Source: Diabrotica undecimpunctata (Eukaryota; Arthropoda; Insecta; Coleoptera; Chrysomelidae). Taken from it: 64,000 nucleotides of DNA. The notes below the pieces were generated by a model, which saw only the letters and a list, made by a program, of their open reading frames with translations, ran no database searches and was not told where the DNA came from. Of the stretch, positions 10,480 through 22,116 are shown one piece after another. Each line of letters opens with the position of its first letter. Position 1 is the first letter of the stretch. Made by a program: the position numbers and the translations under genes. The stretch covers positions 121,603,411-121,667,410 of the forward strand of contig NC_092811.1 of NCBI RefSeq assembly GCF_040954645.1. Direction: 5' to 3'.

Positions 10480-12175
10480 GCTACATCTACATCGATTACA
10501 TGGTCATGAGACAAAGTGTCTTCGAGGGCCTGTTGATAACAACTGTTGTTATAATGATGGATGATTTTAACGCTAAGGTAGGAGAAACAAGAAATGATAA
10601 CATCCAAAATGTATTAAATTATGGGTTAGGTATTAGAAACAGCCGAGGCGAACGTTTAATAGATTTTGCAACCGAAAATAGTTTGGCCATTGTAAACACA
10701 ATGTTCAAACATCATGCCCGTCGTTTATCGACGTGGTCCAGCCTAAATGCAGACTACAAGAACCAAATCGACTAGATATTTATAAGAAACGGATGGAGAC
10801 ATGTTTTACAAACGTAAAAACTGGACCAAGAGCTGAATGTGGATCCGATCATAAATTGTTATGGGCTTGCTTCAAGATGAAGCTAAAAAGAACAATGCTG
10901 CACCAAAATCAAAACAGGCTGGAGATTTTAAATCCGAAAACATTTAGAGATGCATTAAAGAAAACTAGTATGTTGAATACACAAGAAAACCCAGAAGAAA
11001 TGTGGAAAGGTTTCAGAAATGCCATAGAAACCTCTGTAGAAAGAACCAGAATCGAAAAAAAGATCATCAAGAGAAAACACTGGATGACAGACAGAACGCT
11101 GCAACTTCTCGAAGAGCGAAGGAGAATTCAATCTCTTATATATCAAAACGACAGCAACAAAACGAATTAGCAAGGTTAAATATAGAAATTAAAAGAGCAT
11201 GTAGGGATGATAAGAATAAACATATAAATGAAGAATGCGAAGAACTAGAGAGACATGCAAACTGGTATGAATCACATGAGCTATATAACAAAGTCCGATA
11301 TCTATCCAGGGAATTTAAACCAATCACACAAACAAAAATGGATCAAAACCAACATATTATAAATGACGAGAAAGGGATTGCGGAGGTATGGAGAAAATAT
11401 TGTCAAAGTCTATATGCAGATGATCCCCAGAATGCAAATCACGACGAGTTTACTACAGGGAGAGAACCAAACATTCTAAAGTTCTAAAGTCAGAGGTAGA
11501 AAAAGCAATCAAAAAGTTAAAAAATAAAAAATCTCCTGGCGCAGACCAGATCACCGCAGAAGTTTTAAGAGACTGGAGATGTTGGAGTAAATGTTATGCA
11601 TATGATCTGTAAAAAGATTTGGGAAACCGGAGAGTGGCCCAACAACTGGACAACATCCACTTTCATCCCTATATTCACAAAAGGAATTCCGCTAGATTGC
11701 AGCAACTACAGAACGGTAACCCTAATATCCCATGCAAGCAAGGTTCTACTTCATGTAATACATGAAAGACTAAAAGCTTTTCTATTGCCTCAGATATCAG
11801 AAGAACAAGCAGGATTTGTCCCAAGAAAAGGCACAAGAGAACACATCCTTAATGTCAGACAGCTAATCGAAAAAACTCGTGAATTCAATACTCCTATGCT
11901 TATGTGCTTTGTGAATTACACAAAGGCCTTCGATAAAGTCAAATGGTAGCAGCTATGGTCCATACTAGCGGAAATGGGAACACCCCACCACTTAATTCAA
12001 CTAATTAGAAGTCTATATGAAAATAATAAGTACACAGTAAAAATAAACAACACCCATTCCGATCATTTCAGAACAGAGGCAGGTGTCAGGCTATGCGAAA
12101 GGTACTAGACGGATGGAAGGGTGGAATATCAATAGGAGGTCAAAAAATCAGTAACTTTAGATATGCTGATGACAC
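10480..12175 (+). pseudogene. LINE endonuclease-RT copy, multiply broken
   Basis: Plus-strand pieces in order are: apurinic-type endonuclease (DDFNAKVGE near 10.56 kb, GLGIRNSRGERL, STWSS, NQID); a linker with HWMTDRT and EERRRIQ; RT entry KNKKSPGADQITAEVL near 11.5 kb; NYRTVTLISHASK; EEQAGFVPRKGTREHI; the motif A region NYTKAFDKVKW; and FRYADDTF near 12.17 kb. At least four frame changes and stops are present. It is the same family as the copy at 56.7-58.4 kb (GLGIRNARGDRL). The thumb and C-terminus are missing, and the sequence switches to a different LINE tail at about 12.18 kb. Confidence 0.8.
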
Positions 12176-12340
12176 TTTTATATATGATGATATAGCCAAG
12201 GGTTACATGAAGCCGAACAACTAGTCCAGGACAGGAGAGGATGGAGGGAAATCGTGAAAAAACTGTAAGGCCTGATGGTGTCACCACATTCCAAAAGGGA
12301 TTAGGACTGAGGAGGAGAATCTAATTATAAAAAAAAATGT
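12176..12340 (+). mobile_element. Tail of a different LINE joined to the preceding copy
   Basis: Plus-strand frames read QGLHEAEQLVQDRRGWREIV, then GLMVSPHSKRD, the typical last residues of an endonuclease-type LINE, followed by an A-rich run near 12.33 kb. The junction with the YADD region upstream is abrupt, so this is a composite of two elements. Confidence 0.6.
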
Positions 12341-12350
12341 TACAACTAAA

Positions 12351-12547
12351 AATGCAGAATTTATACTTTTACATTACAAACGATCGCACGTCACAGGAAA
12401 TGCCTTCAAGAAGATGGTTTTGGCTGTAACTTATAGCAGAGGTTAAGTAATCAGTGCTTAAACTAGTACTACATACTAGTGTAATTAAAAAAGAGCTGTT
12501 TTAAATGTCTTAGATCGTTTGTAATGTGAAAGTTTAAATTCGGCGTT
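12351..12547. mobile_element. Small inverted-repeat element (MITE-like)
   Basis: Imperfect 35-bp inverted repeats: TTACATTACAAACGATC near 12369-12385 faces GATCGTTTGTAATGTGAAA at 12513-12531, and the outer parts also match with mismatches. There is no coding capacity in about 200 bp. The TSD is not certain. Confidence 0.55.
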
Positions 12548-12598
12548 TTTTAAGCATATTTCAAATGCCTCACATTTGTTGCCAAAACTAAAATTTCA

Positions 12599-13728
12599 GA
12601 TTTGCATTTGCAAGAGCAGCATTTGACACGATAGAAAGACATATTATAGGGAAATGCTTGAGGAAAATTAACGTACCTAATGCATTGATAAAAATTATAG
12701 AAAGTACTTACAAAGAGGTAAAAGGAAGGGTACAAATAACAGGGGAAAGATCGGAAGCATTTAATTGGAAGAGAGGTATTAAACAAGGAGATAGTCTCAG
12801 CCCTTTGCTATTCATAATAGTAATGAACGAATTGATAAGAAACACTAGAGTCAGAACTAATCAACTACAGACAATAATAATAGGTTACCGCAGATTACAA
12901 TCGGTAACAATAGAGTCCTTAATGTATGCAGACGACATAGTACTAATAGCAGATTCCGAGAATAAAATGCAGAAACTAATGGATATATGGGTAGAACAAA
13001 TAGAAGAACTTAAAATGGAGATAAACGAGGAAAAAAGTAAGATAATGATAATCAGCGGCAAAGGAGATAAGGAAGATAATCAAATAAAGATAAAATGTAA
13101 AAACTCAGAATTGGAAATAGTAACAACTTACGAATACCTGGGAAGTATAATAACTAATGATGAAAAAATAGACTGGGAAATAACAAATAGAGCAAAGAAA
13201 TCAAACAAGTTATATTATGCGTTAGCCCCAATAATGGGAAAAAGAGAACTTGCACGAGAAACAAGAATCAAAATATATAACACAATAGTGATACCGACTG
13301 TGCTCTATGCAAGTGAAAACTGGACAATTCTGGAAAAACATAAGAGCAGGATAAACGCAATGGAGATGAGACATCTAAGAAGGATAGTTGGAAAGACAAA
13401 ATGGGATAGATTAAGCAACGAGACTATTAGGAGAATGGCCAACCAGGAACCGATAATGAACAAAATAGCAAAGAGACAAATGAACTGGTATGGACATCTG
13501 ATGAGGATGCAATCCAATAGAATAACAAGAAAAATTTATGAAGCAGACCAAGAAAAAAATGGATACAGCAAGTATTAGAGGCGGGGCAACAAAAATCACT
13601 CGAGGAATTGAAAATAATGGCAGGAAACAGAAAAGAATGGAAAAGGTGGGTAAATGGAAATTAAAATAGCTAGCCCAAATCCGACACCCTGTTAGGGTAA
13701 AAGGAAGGGGAGAAAGAAAGAAAGAAAG
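12599..13728 (+). mobile_element. 5'-truncated LINE with (GAAA)n tail, copy 1
   Basis: Flanked by a perfect 14-bp duplication, AAACTAAAATTTCA, at 12585-12598 and 13729-13742. The frame starts inside RT motif A (AFDTIERHI), has the RT motif GIKQGDSLSPLLF and the catalytic YADD (MYADDIVLIAD), and continues through thumb and C-terminal RHLRRIVGKTKWDRL and WYGHLMRMQSN to about 13.58 kb. There a deletion relative to copy 2 (17.8-18.6 kb) shifts the frame. The 3' end is a GAAA repeat. The close match to copy 2 over about 0.7 kb argues for recent activity of this family. Confidence 0.9.
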
Positions 13729-13769
13729 AAACTAAAATTTCAAAAGGTTTTGAGGATTAGGTTCTAGTT

Positions 13770-14520
13770 ATGGAAACCCCATATAGTGGCCGATCAATGA
13801 AAGGAATAGATTGTATTGATCTCATGAGAATAAAAAATGGCAAAAATCGCGCCATGTTTATTTATTTAACACCTTTATAAAACTGAGTTCATTTGCGTCG
13901 AAATACAAAAATTGCATACGACAGCTGCACACTTTACCACCTTTAAAACGCATCTTGATTTTTATTGATAGGACACTTGGATCAAAAGATATTAAATTTT
14001 TACCGTCGAGCTGATACAAATTTTAAAGAGCATTGATTTCGCGAGCGTAACTGACATTCAAAATCTCCGATCGCTTCAATCGTTGTTTCTCAGATAACCG
14101 TTTATTCTACACAAAAAATGCTAATAAACGTTTTTGTTTAAAATTATTTACATTTTTTATTTGAAACATTTTTTTCTATAGCGTACAGATTCTTGATAAA
14201 ACTTTTTTGCATCTTTTTTTGGGGTCCGAAAATTAATATTTTCGGCAAAATTCAGTTTGTTCGTATGATTTTTAGAGGTTCAGTGGCATTTTCGTCTCTG
14301 ACGACTGGGGTATAAGAACAGCATCTAAAAAAGTTGAATGTTTGGATGGAAATTGTGCAAAATAGACTTATAGAGCCATTTTTCATAGACGGAAACTTGA
14401 TTGGTAACAATTATTTAGATTTACTATTTTTTCGGCCAAATTTAAAATGGAATTTTGGTCTTCAGTTTACATACGTCCACATTACATGCACAAATATAAT
14501 AAAACAATGGATTTACATAA
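13770..14520 (+). repeat. Dispersed AT-rich repeat, copy 1
   Basis: The stretch including TCTCATGAGAATAAAAAATG and GGCAAAAATCGCGCCATG resembles the reverse complement of 41.85-42.05 kb, and 14180-14500 resembles pieces at 7.6 and 8.05 kb. No protein is recognised. It is probably a non-autonomous DNA element, but the ends were not found. Confidence 0.5.
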
Positions 14521-15469
14521 ACGTACATCTGGAAAAACCAATGATAGCAAGTGTTCATCTCTAAAGCGAATCGATTTGGCGGCCGCTGGCATGATGGCAA
14601 GGTCCGGGGACCCCTAATTTTCAAGGTTGATGCGCAAGGGCGCCATTCCAATTTCTTCTGCGGGAGGCTCGTCTTGTATGAAATTTTCAAGGTCGCTCCA
14701 GTGCGAAATCGATAAAACAACCGTGTGTTGATGTTTGGTCCTGCGTACGCGCAATATCAATTTGTATGTGCATCACAATGATTTCTTGTCCGGGATGACG
14801 GGTCCAGGTAAATAATAATTTTGCCGCCTCTCGAACAAAACGTTTAATTTCTCGTCTGTGTGACTTTTACCGTTGGACAAAGTGCTGATGGTTTTGTGTT
14901 GATGCTTTTCCTGCTAGACTCAGTGCACCACGTGCAAGTGAGCCAGGAGAAAGTTGCTGTCGAGTGGCGAGAATATTGCGTATGCAATTGGCGGGAGAAA
15001 CGGTAATCCATTAATTATAGTGATTTATGCCATTGTCGATATTGAATGTCGAAGTTTTCTGATTGGGGAAGGTCATTTTATCATTTCTACTTTGTGACAT
15101 TGGTATTATAAGTCAATATCCTACTGCGTAGTTGCGAATGTAGCGGGCTCTTATCAAAATAATTGAATTTGCAATGATTTATTCAATTTTTGATTTTATT
15201 TGGCATGAAACAAATAAGTTTATTTTTTAAACAATGTATGCTACTCTTATCTTTCTTTAAAATAACAATATTTTAATATGTGGAGATTAAATAAAGCGAT
15301 TCTCTGAATCATTTAAAACTGTAGTTTTTTCAAAATCTAACTTTAACACAGAAGTAGAATAAGAGATAAAATGATTTTATTCAAAATTATAGTTATTAGA
15401 GTTTTTTAACCTAAATTAATAAAATGTTTTAGTTTACAAAACTTTTATTTGTCTAGCACTTAAATGCGT
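14521..15469. other. Mixed-composition stretch, no gene recognised
   Basis: 14.56-14.95 kb is clearly richer in GC than its surroundings and has open frames on the minus strand, but no recognisable domain. 15.0-15.47 kb is plain AT-rich sequence. Confidence 0.4.
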
Positions 15470-16026
15470 CAATTACATCTCTACAGCATTTGCATGATTT
15501 GACGCGTATTTACCGATTTTGTTCCAATATCATGATTTTTGTCCCCAGAAGGTACGTAATGTAGACTGGGTATAGTCCTACCAGAGATCTAAGAGAGTCA
15601 TTAATATTTATTATCGATATAAGTCTACCGCAAGGCAGCAAGGGATCGCCACTGGACAGGATCGTACTTTTATTTTCGATTTGCATTACTTATTCGATTG
15701 GTAGGTGTGTTTAAAAGCCGATCTTTATCATTGTCTACTAAAGTTATAATAGTTGCAAAAATATTTACATACACTACATTCACATATTTACAATACTTTA
15801 TCATTTCTAAATAGAGTACAAAAAGGACAGAGACAAAAATATTTTAGATTATTTTCAAAATTGAGGTGTGTCTAAAAGCTGGTTTTATTAACTGAATTTA
15901 AAAATATTTACATAAATTACGTATACATAGAAAGTTTACCATTTATAAATACAATTCAGAAAGTACTTACATTAAAAAAATCACATGGACAAGTCAGTTT
16001 CACTATCACTGTCGTTATCTAGATCT
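15470..16026 (-). repeat. Left arm of a 560-bp inverted repeat
   Basis: Matches the reverse complement of 17044-17618 over nearly its whole length with scattered mismatches and small indels. Shared blocks include TACATCTCTACAGCATTTGC, GGTACGTAATGTAGACTGGG and CAAGTCAGTTT. The inner end stops at the palindrome AGATCT. Read outward on the minus strand, the inner 40 bp encode DNDSDSETDLSM then stop, which looks like the acidic C-terminus of a protein, perhaps a transposase. Confidence 0.85.
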
Positions 16027-16029
16027 TGT

Positions 16030-16960
16030 GATGCATCTTGTTCAACATCGTACTCGAGAAAATACTGAGGGACACAACAGTCAATACACGAGGAACAATC
16101 ATTAATAAAAGCGTGCAAATACTAGCATTTGCAGATGATGTTGACATAATCGCAAGATCAAGAAGAGAAATGATAGAGGCATACAACCAAATAGAACGAG
16201 CTGCACAAAATAGTGGTCTTTAAATCAATCAGATCAAAACAAAATATATGCAGGAAAGTAAAAACGCAGAAATAAGGCAGCCACAAAATATAAGAATAGG
16301 AGAATACAACATAGAGGGGGTAAAAAAACTTTATATACTTGGGATCCCTAGTCACGTCTGATAATAACGTTACGGAGGAAGTGAAGAGGCGAATATTTAT
16401 TGCAAATAAATGTTACCATGGCTTAATTACGGCAACTAAGATCAGATAACGTCGCAAGAAAAACAAAATGCCAAATATATAAAACCCTAATAAGACCGGT
16501 ACTCACATACGGCTCAGAAACCTGGACACTCACTAAATGAGAGGGAACGTTGTTAGCCACCTTCGAAAGAAAAATCTTGCGACACATATATAAGGGCACA
16601 AAAGAAAACGGAATATGGCGAAGAGGATACAACTTTGAACTATACAAAATATACCAGGATCCGGATATTATAACATTCATTAAAATAGGACGGCTGCGTT
16701 GGATAGGACATGTAGAAAGAATGGAAGAAGGCGAAATACCAAACAAAATATTCAAACAGATGCCAGTAGGAAAAAGAACAAGAGGAAGACCGAAACTGAG
16801 ATACTTAGAACAAATAGAAAATGATATAACAACCTTAAAAATAAAAAAACTGGAGAAAAAAAGCACGACAGATCAGAATGGAGAAGAATCCTGGAACAGG
16901 CCAAGACCCAAAAAGGGTTATCGAGCCAGTGATGATGATGAAATTCATCTGTGGTTCGTC
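16030..16960 (+). pseudogene. LINE RT fragment between the inverted-repeat arms
   Basis: Broken plus-strand frames carry LFNIVLEKILRDTTVN, the catalytic FADD in LAFADDVDIIARS, KLYILG, LATFERKILRHIYKG, LRWIGHVERMEEGEIP and GKRTRGRPKLRYLEQIENDI. This is motif C through the C-terminus of an endonuclease-type LINE. Stops are at about 16222, 16359 and 16537. It sits exactly between the two arms. Confidence 0.8.
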
Positions 16961-17043
16961 TAATTGAATTAGAAATGGAGAAAATAACCAATGACAGCTG
17001 GAAAAATACAGAGAGAGATGTTTCTCAAAGAAACAATTATTAT

Positions 17044-17618
17044 AGATCTAGGTAACGACAGTGATAGTAAAACTGACTTGTCCATGTAATTTTTTTTTAA
17101 ATGTAAGTACTTTTTGAATTGTATTTATAAATGGTAAACTTTCTATGTGTACGTAATTTATGTAAATATTTTTAAATTCAGGTAATAACGATATAATACC
17201 AGCTTTTAGACACATCTCAATTTTGCAAATAATTTTCTAAAATCTTTTTGCCCCTGTTCTTTTTGTATTCTATTTAAAAATGATAAAATTTTGTAAATAT
17301 GTGAATGTAGTGTATGTACTTAAATACTTTTGCAACTATTATAACTTTAGTATACAATGATAAAGACCGGCTTTTAAACACAGATAACAATCGAATAAGT
17401 AATGCAAATCAAAAATAAAAGTACGATCCTGTCCAGAGGGATCCCCCTCTGAATTGCGGTAGACACTTATCGATAATAAATATTAATGACTATATTAGAT
17501 CTCTGGTAGGACTATACCCAGTCTACATTACGTACCTTCTGGGGAAAAAATCGTGAATATCGAACAAAATCAGTAAATATGCGTCAAATCATGCAAATGC
17601 TGTAGAGATGTAGTTAAT
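17044..17618 (+). repeat. Right arm of the 560-bp inverted repeat
   Basis: Mirror copy of 15470-16026 starting at AGATCT. Its inner end encodes LGNDSDSKTDLSM then stop on the plus strand, the outward-reading counterpart of the left arm. A second short copy of the subterminal motif (TCTCTGGCAGGACTATAC) follows at about 17650, so the outer end contains a partial direct repeat. Confidence 0.85.
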
Positions 17619-17844
17619 AATAATAAATATAATGACTCTCTTACATCTCTGGCAGGACTATACGGTTGTAACAATTTTCCTTTAATGATTTACAGCACAG
17701 CTATTACAGCTGTTAGCAACGATCAAAACCTTTGGTGTGAAGCATACTCATTTGTCTTTAAATTAATGTCAAAACCAGTAGCTTAAGTAAAACAGTTTGG
17801 ACTTAGACGGAACATGTCATTTAAATAAGTGTGTGCGATTATTA

Positions 17845-18633
17845 TTATGGATATATGGGTAGAACAAATAGAAGAACTAAAAATGGAGATAAACGAGGAA
17901 AAAAGTAAGATAATGATAATCAGCGGCAAAGGAGATAAGGAAGATAATCAAATAAAGATAAAATGTAAAAACTCAGAATTGGAAATAGTAACAACTTACG
18001 AATACCTGGGAAGTATAATAACTAATGACGGAAAAATAGACTGGGAAATAACAAATAGAGCAAAGAAATCAAATAAGGTATATTATGCGCTAGCCCCAAT
18101 AATGGGAAAAAGAGAACTTGCACGAGAAACAAAAATAAAAATATATAACACAATAGTGATACCGACTGTGCTCTATGCAAGTGAAAACTGGACAATTCTG
18201 GAAAAACATAAGAGCAGGATAAACGCAATGGAGATGAGACATCTAAGAAGGATAGTTGGAAAGACAAAATGGGATAGATTCAGCAACGAGACTATTAGGA
18301 GAATGGCCAACCAGGAACCGATAATGAACAAAATAGCAAAGAGACAAATGAACTGTTATGGGCATCTGATGAGGATGCAATCCAATAGAATAACAAGAAA
18401 AGTTTATGAATCAAAAAACATCGGAAAAATAAAAAGAGGCAGACCAAGAAAAAAATGGATACAGCAAGTAGTAGAGGCGGGAAAACTTAAACAAAAATCA
18501 CTCGAGGAATTGAAAATAATGGCAGGAAACCGAAAAGAATGGAAGAGGTGAGTAAATGGAAATTAAAATAGCTAGCCCAAATCCGACACCCTGATAGGGT
18601 AAAAGGAAGGAGAGAAAGAAAGAAAGAAAGAAA
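17845..18633 (+). mobile_element. 5'-truncated LINE with (GAAA)n tail, copy 2
   Basis: Flanked by a 14-bp duplication with one mismatch (GTGTGCGATTATTA at 17831-17844, GTGTGCGGTTATTA at 18634-18647). It encodes the RT region after motif C (MDIWVEQIEELKMEINEEKS) to the C-terminus (GRPRKKWIQQVVEAGKLK), open from 17829 to 18551, and ends in GAAA repeats. It is nearly identical to copy 1 and lacks copy 1's deletion. Confidence 0.9.
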
Positions 18634-19330
18634 GTGTGCGGTTATTACAACCGACCCCATACCAGGGGCGGTTGTAACAAGAATAGAGGACAGTTATAAC
18701 ATTCAAAAATAATACATAAATCACACATATAAAATCAGTTTTATTATTTTTAATTAGATTTATTAATCAAAAATACCAAACACAATCTGAGTTTAAACAA
18801 ATTATTTTTCCCTATATTTAATCAGAACAATCGCAGTTGTGGTATATATAGTATCTACTCCCATCAGTACAGACTACGCGAGACCATTGTTTGCAGCTAC
18901 CTTGACACTGAATCCAACTCTCTCCAGACCGACTCGCTGAATAGGTCTCTAAGCAAATAAGATAATAATATTCTTCTTCTTATGATGATTCTGGCGGTGT
19001 ATTAGTCTTCATTTTCTTCGCTTTTCCTCTCCATTTGTCTTTGATTATCTTTCCAGTAGATGATTCGAGTACTTTTTTCTTTGTTTGTCTATTTTTAAAC
19101 CGTTTTTGTTGCTCTTTATACTCCTATCTAGCAGCTTCTTTTTTAGGAATATCTGTGTAGATAGCAGACTTTTTGGTTTTTCGACCTCTGTTTCCTAGTT
19201 TTCTAGGTGGAACTTTAGGATAAGGCCGTAAAGTCTCAAGCGAGAACACAGACTGCTTGCTTGTAGACGGTTCTGATTGCTGACGCAAAACAGCATCACA
19301 AGGAGGGATGTTTGATTCCAGATTCATTGT

Positions 19331-20065
19331 CATCATCATCATCATCAACATGTATGCGTCCACTGCTAGACATAGGTCTTCCTCAGCTCTTTTCATCTGT
19401 CTCTGTCTTGTGCGGCTTGCATCCAATAATTGCCAACACGCTTCAGGTCGTCAGTTTATCTAGTTGGTGGGCGTCCTCTGCTCCGTAATGCTTCTTGTCT
19501 TAGTCTCCACTTTATAATACGTTTTGTCCATCAGTTGTCTGATAATCTGGCGACGTGTCCTGCCCAATTCCATTTTAGCGACGCGATTTTTTCGATGGCG
19601 TCTGTTGTTTTTGTTCTACGACGTATTCCTTCGTTTGGAATTCGGTCTCCCAGAGAGACACCCAACATCTGACGCTCAATAGCCCTCTGAGTTAAGCGAA
19701 TCTTATTCACTACCTTTTTTGTAAGTGGTAATGTTTCCAAAAAGTGTGAGTGTTAATGTTAAAAGGTCCACATGTTTTTGTGAGTGTTAATGTTAAAACC
19801 CCAAAAGTTATTTTCCATGAAAGACGAAACTACTGAACGGCCCTCACTCTCCGGCTGCGCCAACAGCCTCAACCGAGGTAGCGGTTGGAATAGGTTTGGA
19901 GCAGAGAGTGCTAAGAATCCCTGGAAAAAATGAAGCTACTACAAAGAGCGACAAATGCATATTACTTCATACAATGTTAGAAATCTTATATCAGACCAGA
20001 AGATGATGGAACGTGAGGAAGAGCTGAAAATAATAAAATGGGACATCATCGGCCTCAGCGAAATA
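19331..20065 (-). mobile_element. LINE insertion with inverted 5' segment (twin priming)
   Basis: Flanked by an 11-bp duplication, AGATTCATTGT, at 19320-19330 and 20066-20076. The left part (about 19740-19331, minus) encodes a LINE C-terminus (LTQRAIERQMLGVSLGDRIP, WNWAGHVARL) and ends in an (ATG)n tail at 19335-19350. The right part (about 19800-20065) is inverted: on the plus strand it reads ITSYNVRNLIS...IGLSEIRF, the endonuclease N-terminus. A 3' end in one orientation with an upstream segment flipped is the signature of twin priming. The 5' segment also holds two copies of GTGAGTGTTAATGTTAAAA. Confidence 0.85.
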
Positions 20066-20671
20066 AGATTCATTGTACCGGCTTGCAATTCTTGGCTAGG
20101 TTCTAGGGGTGTTTGTCTAGGCGGTGTTTTTCTTACATGGAGCTCGGCGATTTCAACTGATGTAAGCATTTGATGGTCAATGAATGATTCGTTTTTAGGA
20201 TTGGCTGGGCGTACTATGATATTTGAATCATTGTTAGTAAATGGCTGCGAAGCAGCCTGTTTAGTTGATACTCTATTTTCGGGCTCAGTTGAGCTTACTA
20301 CGCTGAATAAAGGTGGATCCTCATTCAATAACGAAGGTAATAGTGATGAGGATTCGTCATCAGGTGCAAGTCTAATGTTATGTTGATTAGAAATCCTCAC
20401 CTCTTCAGTAGAATTTGGATTAGGCCTGTCTGTCGCGAACGATGACGCAAAGTCAATTTCTGTCTTTCGAAACCCCGCCTGGATATTCACCTCAGTGAGA
20501 GCAAGTGGCATTGCTATAATACTCGGTATGTCGTAAATAGTCATAATTTTGCCTGGATGGTTTCGCATCCAGTCGTCATAGGCAGTATTAATAGCTTTTT
20601 TGAAAGGCCCATAAACGGATCTATCTAACTGCTGTAGTTTGTGAGAACAGTGGGGCGGAAATGACAGTAAT

Positions 20672-22116
20672 CTCTCTCTTGTCGTTTCCTCATTGCTGAG
20701 GATCGTGATTTCCTACAATGCCAATTCTCTCCATCTCTTGCGATTTTGGGCTGCTCTCATGGACTCGGAAAACGTCTCTCCAGTGGCTTTCTGTACTTGA
20801 TCTGACCATCGGATAGGTGAACGTCCTCTGCCTCTACGTCCTTCTACGTTTCCGCACACAATTAGTCTTTCTAAGTTGTCATTGTCTCTTCTCGCAATGT
20901 GGCCAAAAAACTTTAAAACATTTGCAAGACACTGAGAGGAGAGTCGGGTCTGAATGTTTAGCTCTTCGAGAATCGACTGATTGGATCTGTGCTCCGTCCA
21001 CGAGACGCGTAGCATTCGTCTCCAGCACCACATTTCGAATGCGTCAATCCTTTTCCTATCCTCTGATTTTATTGTCCATGTTTCGGCACCGTAACTGAAG
21101 ATTGAAAAAATGAGTGTCCGTACCAGTCTCATTTTGAGTTTTTTGGATAAAGAGCGGTCCTTCCATATTTTTGACAGTCGACTCATCGCGTTCTTGGCCA
21201 TCCCTATTCTTCTGCGAATTTCCGTATGGGAGGAGGCTGTATTGCTTAAGGAAGATCCTAGATACGTGAACTCGTCTACTTTGTCGAATTGATTTAGGGC
21301 GCCTGTTGTTTGGAGGATATTCGCGTGGTCCACAATCATGATTTTTGTTTTCTGATTATTAATCTTGAGCCCACACTTGTTGCTTTCGGTTTCTACTCTC
21401 TTTATCAGTCTCGACATCTCCTCTTCAGATGTTGCTATCAGTGTTGTATCGTCTGCGAATCTTAAGTTTGAGATCTTTTTTCCTGCAATGGAGATGCCGC
21501 CTCTCCATCCATCGAGTGCGTTCCTCATTATGTATTCTCCATATAAATTGAACAGGTCTGGAGATAGTATGCACCCTTGTCGTACACCTCTGCTGGTTTT
21601 GAAGGTATCAGATTGCTGGTTTTCAATTCTTATTTTAACTGAGTTATCTTCGTATAAGTTTTTAAATAATATTGCCAAATGATCTGGAACTCCCATCTCA
21701 TGAAGAACTGTCCAGAGAACTTCCCACTTCACACAATCAAATGCCTTTTGGTAGTCTAGAAAACAGATTATTATTGGAATTTTAAATTCGCGGGCCTTTT
21801 CTATGAGCTGCCGCATATTAAGGATTTGCTCTCTCGTACCCTTCCCTTTGACAAAGCCTGCTTGTTCTTGGGGAATTTGTTTGTCTAAGTATTGTTGCAA
21901 ACGGCGTTTAATGATTCTTAGTAATATTTTGCTTGGATGGGAAATCAGTGAGATGGTACGATAATTACTACACTTTGTAGTTGTTCCTTTTTTATGGATT
22001 GGTATGCACAATGATGTGCGCCATTCTCTGGGCCACTTTCCGCATCTCCAAATTTTATTACAAAGTTTCCACATTATGTAACATCCTTTGTCTCCCATGT
22101 TCTGAAGACAGTTCTG
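20672..22116 (-). mobile_element. 5'-truncated LINE with long open RT frame
   Basis: Flanked by an 11-bp duplication, ATGACAGTAAT, at 20661-20671 and 22117-22127. A 461-codon open frame (22098-20713) runs from the RT fingers (NYRTISLISHPSK, QEQAGFVKGKGTREQI) through motif A (FLDYQKAFDCVKW), GVRQGCILSPDLFNLYGEYI, the catalytic FADD (LRFADDTTLIAT), the thumb (GAETWT) and WxRRMLR to the end (KRWRELAL). No internal stop is present, so this insertion is young. The endonuclease is absent through 5' truncation. Confidence 0.92.

Noticed and set aside
20817..21682. Several plus-strand frames within 20.8-21.7 kb
   Set aside because: Antisense shadows of the long minus-strand LINE RT frame.
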